NCBI GenBank assembly: GCA_950295325.1
Contig: OX485803.1
Location: 17,112,001 to 17,176,000 of the forward strand
Direction: 5' to 3'
DNA length: 64,000 nt
Origin: Polytrichum commune
Lineage: Eukaryota > Streptophyta > Polytrichopsida > Polytrichales > Polytrichaceae
Positions within the stretch are counted from its first letter, which is position 1. Each line of letters opens with the position of its first letter. This document shows, in pieces, positions 49,777 to 61,014 of this stretch. A program made the translations under genes and the position numbers. The notes under the pieces are model-generated. The model had not been told where the DNA came from. It saw nothing but the letters and a program-made list of their open reading frames with translations, and did not search any database.

Positions 49777-50465
49777 TCACTCACATGTCTTGATGATTCC
49801 AACAGCAACAAACACTTGCTTAACTTCATCCCAACTGAGGATAGGAGCGTGAATGAATGTGTCTTTCTTGTAATCTAATTTGCATAAGTAACGGACTATG
49901 TAATAGAAGTGTTTGCAGTTTATGTACATGCCACGCTTTCCAATGAATGTGCCGTTCATACTTCCATAATGGGGACAAGTACAAGATGGAAAATTACAAA
50001 GTGTGATGTTATAAACTTTCTCGTTAGAGGCGGTATTGGACGAAAGCGTGATAATAACACCAAGTTGTGTAAGAACATAGGAACACTTAGGTCCCATGAT
50101 GCAACGCACAATTTGGTCTAGACAAAACCAAAACTCCTCGATTTCAATAGTTGTACCCTTGTACTCACACTTATGCCCCTTGTAAATAGGGGTAGCAGTG
50201 GGTTTCCCATGCCTAATAACCAACAACTTGCATTTGGCTTGTGTGTGTTTTTGAATGGCGTGACATTGTTTCTTTAATTTGTGTAAGATTCTTGCTATGT
50301 GTCATTCCGATGTATCACAATCCATTTCCACCACTATTTGGATACCTTCGTAATCATTAGATGATAACTCTATCAGAAGTTCTAGGGACTCACATTTAGT
50401 ACCTTGGATATTGATGATGATAGTATTATCAGAACAAACACTTGATGGAGACTTCACTCGTACCA
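49777..50465 (-). pseudogene. SWIM zinc-finger-like protein fragment
   Basis: A 149-codon minus-strand frame (50,226-49,777) holds 'PSCTCPHYG...INCKHFYYIVRYLCKL', with the SWIM pattern CxC...CxH at residues 82, 84, 104 and 106. SWIM fingers bind zinc and occur in plant FAR1/MULE-type and in several lineage-specific proteins. Upstream the same frame continues for about 75 more codons to near 50,460, broken by a single TGA at about 50,302 that a C-to-T change in CGA would explain. Further upstream frames are broken. No start codon with context and no neighbouring exon are evident, so I call it a decayed gene or transposon-derived fragment. It could also be an exon of a gene with introns. Confidence 0.55.
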
Positions 50466-51155
50466 GATGTAACAATGGGTATTTAACATTAGACGTATGA
50501 GAAACGGAAGTTAGTATTTTGGTCGAAATTGCGAAGATCTATGAGGAGATACCATAAACTTTATAGCATCATGTATGAAGAAGCCAGTAGAAGCCTTCAT
50601 GATCGTTGTATCTTGATTGGAAGATAGACTCTTTGAGAACACTAGAGTGACATGACATTTCTTCCTCTACGACAATAGAAGAAGGGGAGAATCCAAAATG
50701 GACATAAAAGACATGGGCATGCACGTATACAAAGCCTCTAGTACCCAATGGTTAAACGATGGGACCTTATGACTTATTGGAACAACAATATCCATAGGGA
50801 AAGGTTTAAAAAAGATAACCGAAAACTATGGACAAGCCTCATGAACGCAAAGACATGAGAAGAAACAAATGATAGTAATGGCGAATGGAAAAGTTGTGAA
50901 TTTAAAGAATGAGAAATTAGAGGGGTTGAACCAAATGAAAGGAAATTGTATGATATTAAATATTATACAATATTTGGTATAGAAAAATATATTGTAATAT
51001 CATTAGAAAGTAGAAGTTATGCAGCGTGAAGATATATTAATAAAATATAATGGTTGTATTAAATACAATACACAACCTTTCATTTGCAAGTAGTGGGCCA
51101 AATGAGGGATGTGACATAGTTCATATATTATGGAAGCTATTTATTTATGCAAGAT
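50466..51155. other. Unassigned AT-rich sequence
   Basis: Nothing recognised beyond short broken frames in line with the SWIM fragment. Confidence 0.4.
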
Positions 51156-51157
51156 TT

Positions 51158-51445
51158 ACAATTGGCACTGACAACTATTACAAGTAACAATATTTCATTT
51201 GACAATATTACAAATGGGAATATTACAATTGGCACCATTATAAATGACAATATTACAAATGACAATATTAAAACGGGTACTATTAGAATTGGAAAATAGA
51301 AATATTATAATTGGTAATATTAAATTGGCACTATCACAACTGGCACTATTACAACTGACAAATTTAAACTGGCATTATTACAACTTGCACTATTACAATT
51401 GGCAATATTAGAATTACACTATTACAACTGGCATTAACAATTTAT
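51158..51445. repeat. Degenerate minisatellite, 14-16-bp unit
   Basis: Some 17-19 units approximating AATATTACAA(A/T/C)TGGC follow each other with variable spacing. The strand is A-rich and units differ by one to three bases. Confidence 0.85.
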
Positions 51446-52415
51446 AATGTATGTTGACCTAATATGTGCATGTATACATGCACATAACTTAGGAATATTA
51501 AATAAACTAAGTGTAGTTGTTAACGACTATATTTTTACAACTATTAATCATGCGATGAGGTAGTTAGTGATGAAGACCATCATGTAATATAAAAGTTCAC
51601 AAACGGAAGTGAATCAGTATAGAGAAATGCATGTTGTTGAGAGTGGATGATGTAGTGGAGAGGGGAGATGAATGTGTTTAGATGCAACAGAACGTCATTT
51701 GTCCATTGTTAGCAATGGTCACTTCAGTGGAGGGTAGGAAAAAAAATAGGAAGAGAAGTAGCTTTCGTTTTTCAAGTAAGAAATAATTGTCAAGGGCTAG
51801 AATGAATAAACACGTTCCTCAAATGATAGGAGTGGACCTATCAAGCACAAAATAATTTAAAGTACGAAGATATTATAGCATGTGAAGTAATAAAGGAAGA
51901 TATTTTCGAACATGAAACCACTACATATGAAGTTCAACAACATATTATCTCTGAATGTAATGAGGATGAAAAGGAGGAAGATGATGATAAAGACATCAAC
52001 GGAGAGAAAACGACTCAATATGAAGAAGAATAACAACCATATGAGCCGGAGATGAAGGCATGAAGTACAAACAAAATGATAGGAGAATAACCATGAAATG
52101 AAAATAAATTTGAAGGTACATGATGTACATCGTGTTATGTACACCAAAAATACAATTCCAACAGTATCTAATAAAAAAAACAATGATTATATTTTAATGT
52201 TTTAGAACCAAAAAACAATCGCAAAATCTTAGAGGAAATCTAACCATATTAATTTTAGTAGAATTTGGCGATTTATATAAAATTGAAATTATGTCCAAAA
52301 ATTCCGAAAACAATTGGAGTGAATTGTAAAGAATATAATGCATAAAAATTTTATTTTAGGAAATATGTATGAATTTTAAAAAAATATAAAGATTATATTT
52401 TTTTTCATCCTGTTC
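51446..52415. other. AT-rich unassigned sequence
   Basis: Purine-rich block at 51,960-52,060. The 108-codon minus-strand frame across it is a low-complexity Phe/Ile/Leu shadow, not a credible gene. Confidence 0.5.
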
Positions 52416-52419
52416 AAAA

Positions 52420-53700
52420 GGATGCCGTTAATGGCCACCCTTTTTTTTTAATTCCAATTCTTGTCTTCTCGTTCGGGGCGGCCGTTGATGGCCTCCCTTA
52501 CTAAAGGTTCAGTCTTCATTTAACAACATGATTTTTTTTGAAATAATCTCACACAAATGAGTCATTTTCTTTCCTTCCTAGAGAATGGCCGTTAAACAAC
52601 CACTATTTTTTTCCTTTCAATTTGTTTTACAAATATAGTTTTATTCTACATATAAACACCCACTTTTATAAAAATCATTTCCTCCATACGGGTGGCCGTT
52701 AACGGCCATCCTTTTTTCATTTCACTTGTTTTGCATATGTGGTTTTTGTTTTACATATAACACTCACTTAAGGAAAAATTCCTTTCAAAAGGTTGGCCTT
52801 TAATGGCCACTCTTTTTCCATGTCATTTTGTTTTATATATGTGGTTTCTTTCACATATAAACACTCACTCCACAAAAACATTTGACTTCCTAGAGGGTGG
52901 CCGTTAATGGTCACATGGTTTATATTTCACTCTGTTTTACATATGTGGTTTCTTCCACATATAAACATTCACTTCAACAAAAAGAAATTTGTTCCATAAG
53001 GATGGCCTTTAATGGCCACCTGTTTTTTATTTCACTTTATTTTGCATATGTGATTTTTATACATATAAACACTCACTCTTATAAAAAGAAAACATTCCTT
53101 CCATATAGGTGGTCGGTAACGGCCACCCTTTTTTCATTTCATTTTCGTTTGCATATGTGGTCTCTTCCATGTACAAACTCACTTATTCAAAATTTTCTTC
53201 TTCTTAAAGGTGGTTGTTAATGGCTAGCATTTTTTTATTTCACATGTACAAACCCACTTTCATAAGAAAACAATTCCTTCGATAAAAGTGGTCGTTAATT
53301 TTTATTTTGTTTCTTTTGCATATATAGTTTCTTTACCTGTAAACATTGACATTCATCATTTTTGGTATCCTTATTTATATTTCAATTTGCTTCACATATA
53401 TACTATCTTTTATATCTGAACACTCATATTCATCATTTTTTTCTCCTTCTATAAGGGTGACCGTTAGCGGCCATTATTTTTAGGTTTCATTTTGCTTTAT
53501 ATATGTGATTTCTTACATATGTATACACTTATTTTTTCTTCTTATTATTATAATATATTCTTTAATTTTTTTTATAAGGGTGGCTCTTAACAACCACCCT
53601 ATTTTGCATTTCATTTTACTTTGCATATGTGATTTCTTTCATATGTAAACATTTTTGTTAAATTTGGTTTTCTTTTTATATGGGTGGCACTTTTTGTGCT
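52420..53700. repeat. Tandem array, about 105-bp unit with palindromic core
   Basis: About 12 diverged units, each with a core near GTGGCCGTTAACGGCCAC. Examples lie near 52,425, 52,480, 52,583, 52,690, 52,790, 52,893, 52,999, 53,107, 53,209, 53,458 and 53,578. Each core is followed by CTTTTTTCATTTCA, then TTGCATATGTGGTTTCTT and CACATATAAACACTCACT. The core is a self-complementary 16-18-mer that stays largely paired despite divergence. The unit holds no fixed open frame. It ends just before the first exon of the ParB-like pseudogene. Confidence 0.88.
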
Positions 53701-56278
53701 TTAGATATGAAAGTTCTACCTTATTCTAAAGATTAATTGGAGTTGCAATTACAAGCATGTTTTACGAAAGAAATTGTTAAGACCTCTTTCATTCTTGAAC
53801 GGTTGTGGTATCAACTAAGGACAAAATCAAAATTTAATATTCCACTATATCAAATGGTTTCATTGCCAGTTGTTAGGCCTTTCTTGAAAAATGATGTTAT
53901 GAATTTGGCCACACATTTTGTTGCTTGTGGTTATGTGAAGGAAATATGATTTTTTATGTGGCCTTGGAGAACAATGAGGGCCATACAATAGATGTTTAAG
54001 ATATTATAATTGAATCATGAAGTGATAATTAGGTGTGGACAAATGCTATTTTTGAGAAAATATTGCAAAATAATGGAAACCTCAAAATTTTGTCTGGCAA
54101 AATATTGATGATTTGGGACGGCAACCATCGTTTGCAAGCTTGGTTGTTCATTATTAATCGAGATCACACATATGATTCCACTTGACATTGTGATGTTGAA
54201 AATATTATTATGGACGTCAAGGACTATATTGCAATTATGTTGGCAGCTTTGCATAAAGTCAATTGGTGATTTCTTCATTTTTGTCTTTTTGTATGTTCTT
54301 TCATTTGTTTTTTTTAATGTTTACTTTCTAGAATTTTTTTTAAAAATTTTTGTCATAAAGAACCAAAAATCTCATGTTTCTACAAATGTTGTTCATAAGT
54401 TGTTTCGCATTCAAAGCATTGTTAGGCAATCACTTTCATATTTTGAAAGACTTGTCTTTAAAGAAGACATTTTTACTACTAATGCCAAAAAATCCAAACA
54501 TAGAACTTGGTTTACTTTGGTTGTTGAGGCTCGTAATGGATTTCTATACCTAGTTATTTTCTCTAAAATATCAATTTCCTTTATATATTTTTTCTACTTC
54601 TTGTATATTTCCTTTGTTCTTGTTGTTCATTTGGATTTCTACTATCATATTTTTTATTGCATCTTCATTTTTTATTATGTGTAATTTTTCATATTCTTCT
54701 ATGTTATTTTCCTTGTGTAGCTAGAATTGGGGGATGTTGTTGTTGCTGCTCAAATTTTTTTTTATGAAAAGTACTTGGATCATGCACATTGGATTTTAAG
54801 TGCAGTTGATGAATGAGTTTCCAAAATTGTTGATAGGGTGAAATTAACTTCCCATTCGGAACTGAATAAACAACTTTATATTGCATATCCTAAATCTACT
54901 ATTTTGATCTTAGAGCATGTGAATTCTTATTATGAAACTCACGATGAGAGTCCTGAGATGACTAAAAAAAAAACTTTGGATGTTGGCAACTTCAACTATG
55001 GACACTTCTATGAAAATTAAGTGACTTAAGAGGTAGAACAACTCACCTACTCTTTGTGAGGCTCTCAATTTTTCAAAACCAAAGTTCAATGATATAGCGT
55101 TACATTAATCACCCCCCCCTCCATGTACATGGCCCATCACGTGGGCAACGTTTCTTTTCAACCCGTCCCTGAGTCAGCACGAGCTGACCAGCAACCGGTT
55201 TAGCCGGTCATGGTAGTTCGCCATGGCAGGGTAGTTTGTCATCGTTGCAGTTGCTTGGTACTTCTCCGTCGGGCGAGCTAGGTAATGAATTCTGACTTTG
55301 GTCCTGCGATAGCATAGATCTTGTCCTGCGATTAGAGTGTTGTGTTTGTGCATTTCCCGCCATTCTTGTTTTGCATGATGTGTGCCTTGCTTGCACTGTG
55401 TTTGGAGTGGATTTTGGGTTGTGGGTTTTCGAGATGCTTAGGGTTTAGGTTGAATCTTCTTCAGTCAGTGAGTGAAAATGGTCGGGATTTGGAGTTTAAG
55501 CCTTCAACCGAGTGAAGCTACAACCAAATTCATCTTCTTCGGTTAATATCATCTTTCACTTCAAAATTTGAACGGTATGAAAAAGAAAAGTCTGGTGAAA
55601 TGTTTGGGTGTCGTCCCGACATTCTTTGCATACTTACTTGAATTTGCTTGGACATGCTCTAGTGCATCCCATATGGCTACCGATAAGGCTAACCAAGCCA
55701 AGGATGCCGCCGGGAGTGTCCTTTAGCAGATAGATTCAGCAATTGTTTCGATTGCACCATAGTTCAGAGTTATGCTTGAATCTTCTTCTGTCAGTGTGAA
55801 AATTCTTGGGTGTCGGAATTGAATTTACCTTCATCTTGGAAAATTCCAAAGTCTGTTGGGAAATCGGTCTTCGTCTTTGAACTCTAAAATCTGAACATTC
55901 CTAATTGCTTTAACTTGTGGGGGATTCAATTCTTTCTTAGGCATCTTGAGATTTGCGTTGTCTGAACATAGAGCTTTACTTCTTTGAATCTTATCTAGGG
56001 CGTACTACTGATATATTTTGTGTGCTCACTTGAAGTTGTGAGGGTTACATTCATTCTTGGCCATTGCTGAGATTTGGGTGGGGTGAATGTTTGGGTATTA
56101 TAAGATTCTGGTACTCTTGACGTCATTGCCTGAATTTGTGAGGGGTTTGTTCTTTCATGGTGATGATACTTGCTAATATATTCGTGTTGTCTGTAACCAT
56201 GGTTTATAAATTCACAAGAAGCACACAGAAGTGATTTTAAAACAATTGGTCTAAAAGGGAGGGTTGCCATCATGCAGG

Positions 56279-56578
56279 CAAGGGAGAGAGCGTATGAGGA
56301 ACTGTTGCAAAAGGCGAGCGAGTATCAAAAGACAAATAAATTGGAATCTATGTTCCTTCCACCCAGACCACGTTTTGGGAATGTGGTGGTTGAAGCTCAA
56401 GCTATTGAAATCAAATTTTTTGCATTTCAATTTTTTTGCATTTTAGTTAAGTGGACGAACATTATATGTAGGTTGTGTTCTTGTTGTTGATAAGTTGGAT
56501 CAACTTGCAGGTATTGTTGGGGTCATTGGAGGAAATGGGGCAGGGAAAACCACTCTTTTCCATATGATAATGGGCCAG
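56279..56578 (+). pseudogene. EttA-like ABC-F ATPase, two captured exons
   Basis: The first piece (from 56,279, after acceptor ATGCAG) reads 'ARERAYEELLQKASEYQKTN' and continues to 'RFGNVVVEAQAI' (ending about 56,410). This is the linker between the two ATPase domains in EttA-type ABC-F proteins. The second (about 56,478-56,578) reads '[20 protein letters not shown]' then '[10 protein letters not shown]', the Walker A of the second nucleotide-binding domain, with Pro to Gly in GPNGAGK. It ends at donor GTACGG. ABC-F proteins act on ribosomes, not membranes. Flanking intron sequence and splice signals are present, so the capture was from genomic DNA. No other ABC motifs (signature, Walker B) follow. 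It cannot encode a working ATPase. Confidence 0.75.
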
Positions 56579-57303
56579 GTACGGCAATTTCTTCACTTTG
56601 GTTCTTTCATATGCAAAAATGGTGTTCACTTCAACAACCAGGTCATAGAAAGTGGAATGCACATGCTTTAATGTTGTGCACGAGCTGACTGTCACCTGAC
56701 CAACTGGTGCAAGCATGGCAAGCAATGAGAACTACAAGAGGAATGCAATCTGGACAGACATAGGATTAACATCTGACACACAAACGGATTCTGGCAGTAT
56801 AAGAGCAACACCCTCCTCGTCCCTATTTTAGATTATGATCATTGGACTCTTATTGTGCTCTCTAAACGCCAGTTCCTGAAATTCGACTCAGTTTATGATG
56901 GGTCCTGGCATGGAACAGAGAGACTCCATACACTTCTGGGAAGACTCTGGGCATTGCATGTTGGTGTGGAGGAGTTTGAAGAACGGGAGATTGCCGGCAA
57001 TATGCGGTCGTGGAGCCATGCTGCATGTTTGCAACAAATTGGCAAAACTGAGTGCGGTTGGATGACGATGTGGAACCACAACCTACACCACAAATTGCAA
57101 CCAAAGTACATAAACAAGACATGAAAAACAAACAAACCCTAATTCAAGAAACACAACAACACATAACTAGTCACTTCCAAGGTAAGCCCCCAACCAGCGC
57201 CCCCAAACCCTAAATTGTTGAGCCTCCGACCCTGAACCCTAAGTCAACACTTTTCAGATCCACAATTTCCGACAGGACAAGATCAGTCTTGCAGCACAAC
57301 AAA

Positions 57304-57395
57304 AATTTCGTCGACGGATGGCACTGAATTGTCGTCAACGGAGGCTTGGGAACGTTGTCGACGGAGGGCGGGGAACGTTGTCGACGGGAGCAAGG
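57304..57395. repeat. Subterminal GTCGACGG repeats of the MULE-like element
   Basis: About four units of 22-26 bp: TCGTCGACGGATGG, TGTCGTCAACGGAGG, TTGTCGACGGAGGGCGG and TTGTCGACGGGAGC. MULEs often have such subterminal repeats as transposase-binding sites. Confidence 0.65.
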
Positions 57396-58118
57396 GAAGC
57401 GGGCAGTTGGAAAAGACCAAGCTGCCCGACGTCGCCAAAATTCCTCGATTTCGGGCAGATTTTGCCGGGCAGCGGCCTGACGTCATACGGTGGAAAGGGG
57501 GTGATTAATGTGAGCCAATGATATAGAGTTTCCTAAGTGGCTTTATAAAGCTACTTGATGAGCTCATTTTATTATTTTTATTTTTATTTGTTTTGGTTCA
57601 TTCATTTCTTTTTTCAATCATTAAAACATATTGACTTTTATTTTGTATATAGCAATTGCTTATTGAAACCGATAAGCTCTTTGATGCTATTGTGGATAAT
57701 CTGGATATGTCCATCAGTTATCTTCCAGATGGTATGGACCTTTTGCCCATTATTATTTTTATTATGTGGAGACAATGCGCATATCGTTATAGGATACTGC
57801 ATTTTTTGTTAATTTGTTGTTGATAAGGGAGTTCACAAAACCAAAACATTGACAAACAACTCAACTTCAAACCAGTCATGCAAAGGGCATTTAACAGGTA
57901 CTTCAAATATCATATTCTGTACTTAAGCCATCTCCAAATCTCCTAGTTTTTTTGATATAGAAAATGAATAGTGTATGTTCACAGAAGAGATCATGAAATC
58001 TTGGGATCTTATGCATTTTGAAAAATGTGGATTGTATTTGGATTGTGTTCTTGAAACACCTCCCACTTTTGATAATGCCCTTCGAGATTCAATTCAACCC
58101 GCCCTCAAGGATGCGAAG

Positions 58119-60940
58119 GTATTTCAAAGGCATTCAAATTCATCACTTAATCATTCTAAGTCATTATTCATATTTAAGTACTTACAATGCTTGCAGACTT
58201 TGCCTTTAACCCAATTTATATAAGCTATTATGTTTACAACCCGCTTTATGTCTACAACCTACTTTTGTTGTTCTTTGTGTTTTGGACTTTGTAAATGTCA
58301 CCCTTACGATGGTGTTATGATGTATTCAAATTTTACATTGATGTACATTGTAATGAGACATCCTAACATGCTACACTTATTTTCAACATAAATTTGTTTA
58401 CACATTATATCCAATAACATTATTATTATCTCAACATTTAAACGTAAATTAGTTCATTTTTTGGTACAAAATTGGCATAGCAACATTTTCTTTTGATGTT
58501 CATTTGGACCCTTACATATAATTCCATGGTCATAGGCCCCCAACGGATTTGCAAATCATGACCGGGAAAAATTAGAAGGCTTACATGCTCACAAGCTCAT
58601 GCTCGCATGCTTGCATACTAGCATCCCCACATCGTGCCCATGACATTGGAGAATCTTAGCATTGCACAACATGGGGATACACTCCAATACGGAACCATTC
58701 CGAGAGGAGGCTATAGATCTCAAGCATGCACATTCATGCCCAAAGACTTCATGTATTTACACCAATTGTTTATACAAATTTTAATGTCATTAGTAGTCAA
58801 CTTACCTTAAGAGTCGAGGTTGTTTTATCAAGCATAACACTAGAATTGGTCGGAATATGTGGAAAAATTTGGAAGGACCACGGATGCAATTGTGCACCGT
58901 GCCACAAACCTAACATTGATGAGGAAATTAAACCTATCTCGAGTTTCATCAATGTTTGCTTGAAGTGTTTGCTATGTGGCTGAGCCCAAGGTGTCACTAT
59001 CATGATTTTGTGTCACACTTGTTCTATAGGATGACACATGTGATGCCTTACCCCTTGACGAGATCTGTATTAGAGTGTGATTTGTCCAAAGTGTTCTGCC
59101 AACAAGGGCATTCATAATGTACACTAGCCTAAACAAGGCTTCAGTGTTCATGCAGGGGCCGAATAAGCGGGGTTGGATATATGTAGTTTAGATTTCAAAT
59201 AAACCTAAACCCAAGGAAACTCTCATAGAAGGCTTTAAAAATGATTATTTTATCATCTAGGTGTTTTAAATAACTTTAGTTAGGACATACACAAATTATT
59301 TAGGATTTAGACTCATAATTCATATAATTATTCCGGGGGAAAAGGTTCAAAGTCCCTCAACAACAACATATGTATTCATGGCAATCACTCAAGCTCACAT
59401 TATTCACCCATGTAATAGTATCGCAATGAATTCATTGAAGTTGGACCTTACCTAGTGCACAAGCATAGGCATGTCCGTTGTCAATAATCCTGCATGAAGT
59501 AATTTAGGTAGTTGGCACTTTGGTACGATCAATAAGTTAGTCTTGTGTTCATTAGCCTTTTTAGTGTAACTTGAATTGTCAGTGCAATCGCATGTCCAAG
59601 GGTTCTACATTTCCTAATTAATTCTTAATTTGATTTTGTTTTCAAATAATATTTTTTTCACCTCAACTCTAGTTTAAATTATTGGGTGTCCACCGCATAG
59701 AACAAGAGGCCATACCATAATACTTTGGGTTTCGTTATTCACCAATATTTAGGCAATGGTCTCGGTTGTCAGCATTGCCATTATATTTGAGATACATCTT
59801 TTTTCAATGTTAAACTCTAATTACACCTCAAGAAATTACTCTTGTTGGTACAAGTCCAAATGATCAATGGCCACATTTACAAACCAACAATGGTAATTTT
59901 GAACTTGCTTTTGAATTGCTCAAAAAATATGATGCATCCAAATCCACTCAAATTGGGCAACCATAGCTTCTAAGAGAGACACTATTGTCTATACTCAGTC
60001 ATTGAAACAAATTTCTCAAAGGTAGAAAAAATAATCCTTTTCTAAGGTAAGTTAATTTCAATGCCAAGATCCCAATCCAATTTGTCAACAAGGTTTCTCA
60101 ACTCCATGACTAATGCCGATTGCGTGGATTGATTAAGAGTTCTAAATGAACAACTTGATAATAGCCAACCTAGGATTGAGGAGTGTCCACTCCTATTTCT
60201 TTCTAGAAATTAATGAACCATAATATATTCTGACACACACAACTGTGATTGAAAGACTTGAGAATCTCCTTATCAAATTTCATGCAATAAGACCATTGCT
60301 TAAGTTGGGATTTCAGCAAGCCACAACACTTTCAACTATCAACACTCAAGGCCAAGATATCACACCGTAACGGGTTAAAGACTCCAATCACAATCAAACT
60401 TAACCATGGAGGTTGAGATAAAAAATGTGCAATTCAATACAATCAACTTGGACGCAATCTAATCATTAATCAATATCATATGAGAGACTAATTGCAATGA
60501 ATCCTACATAGACTATTCAAGATAAGACATGTATTGAATATTCAATTTAAGATAAAATTTTGCAAAGTTCTTATACTATCAAAAGTGGATCCTTCATTGC
60601 TTAACAAATTAAACCATAACTATACTAGAAATCCAAATTGAACTATGATATTGCCAATCCAAGAGAAACATCCAAAATGTCCTTGAATTACTCAAACCTT
60701 TAAAACATACGTCCTTAAGGAAATAAAAACCAAGACACCAAGGAAGTCCTAAACTTAGGAAGTAGTTAAAGGAAACTACTTAACCACCCAATGTCAATGG
60801 AAAATAAATATTAAAAAAGGTTAGACTCTAATCTTATAAAAGTATTTCATTCATGCTAAACATAGGCGACATATACATACCAAGGACATATTTAGTAAAT
60901 CCAAAATATAAACAATTAGAACAATTCTAAAATTCCAAAG
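58119..60940. other. Unassigned AT-rich sequence downstream of ParB-like pseudogene
   Basis: I cannot find a further exon with confidence. 58,540-59,100 is somewhat GC-richer, with ATGC-rich words (GCTCATGCTCGCATGCTTGC). Confidence 0.4.
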
Positions 60941-61014
60941 AATATATTGAGGGGATTAAGAAACCCTATTAGACTTCATTTGGCCCCGTACATCATACAT
61001 GAGTGTCACCTTGC

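Larger units (their letters stand above)
55098..57515. mobile_element. Pack-MULE-like element carrying ABC-F gene exons
   Basis: CAATGATATAG occurs directly at 55,087-55,097 and 57,516-57,526. Between these copies the ends are inverted: CGTTACATTAATCACCCCC on the left and, read backwards, GCTCACATTAATCACCCCC on the right (16 of 19). A 9-11-bp duplication is the mark of Mutator-like elements; the short, imperfect TIR fits a non-TIR or weak-TIR MULE. There is no transposase. Inside are host gene pieces: EttA-like exons (56,279-56,578) with splice sites, and a possible LEA-like stretch ('MATDKANQAKDAAGSV', from 55,679). A GC-rich subterminal block (57,300-57,480) holds four short GTCGACGG repeats. 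Composition is more GC-rich than the flanks. Confidence 0.72.
53727..58118 (+). pseudogene. ParB/sulfiredoxin-like domain gene, multi-exon, broken by a transposon
   Basis: First exon: 'IPLYQMVSLPVVRPFLKNDV' then 'LATHFVACGYV' (53,800-53,945), resembling the start of ParB-fold domains. After a frame break, 'GKILMIWDGNHRLQAW' has the DG(N/H)HR motif at codons 54,117-54,131, the nucleotide-binding signature of the ParB/Srx fold. Later exons: about 54,361-54,552 ('NVVHKLFRIQS'), 54,721-55,086, rejoining after the insertion to 57,551 ('KPKFNDIEFPKWLYK' across the site), 57,653-57,731, 57,828-57,897 and 57,985-58,118. The junction 57,731/57,828 keeps frame; the next one does not. At least four in-frame stops lie in the second segment (TAA 53,997, TGA 54,018, TAG 54,030, and a TGA after 'DST'). 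Role unknown; in eukaryotes few ParB-like proteins are characterised. Pseudogene status is firm; family assignment is inference. Confidence 0.6.

Noticed and set aside
51857-52183. 108-codon Phe/Ile/Leu-rich frame that looks like membrane segments
   Set aside because: It is the complement of an AG-rich tract; hydrophobicity follows from composition.
52897-53220. 107-codon frame with three repeats
   Set aside because: It is the 105-bp DNA array read in one frame, since the unit length is a multiple of three; other units break it.
52420-53700. CRISPR-like array (repeats with spacers and palindromes)
   Set aside because: Eukaryotic setting, no cas genes, and the 'spacers' are themselves repeated.
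54172-54684. 170-codon frame
   Set aside because: It reads through an intron of the ParB-like pseudogene; only the middle part (about 54,361-54,552) matches an exon.
55098-57515. Helitron as the carrier of the captured exons
   Set aside because: Ends are inverted repeats with an 11-bp duplication; no TC start or hairpin plus CTRR end.
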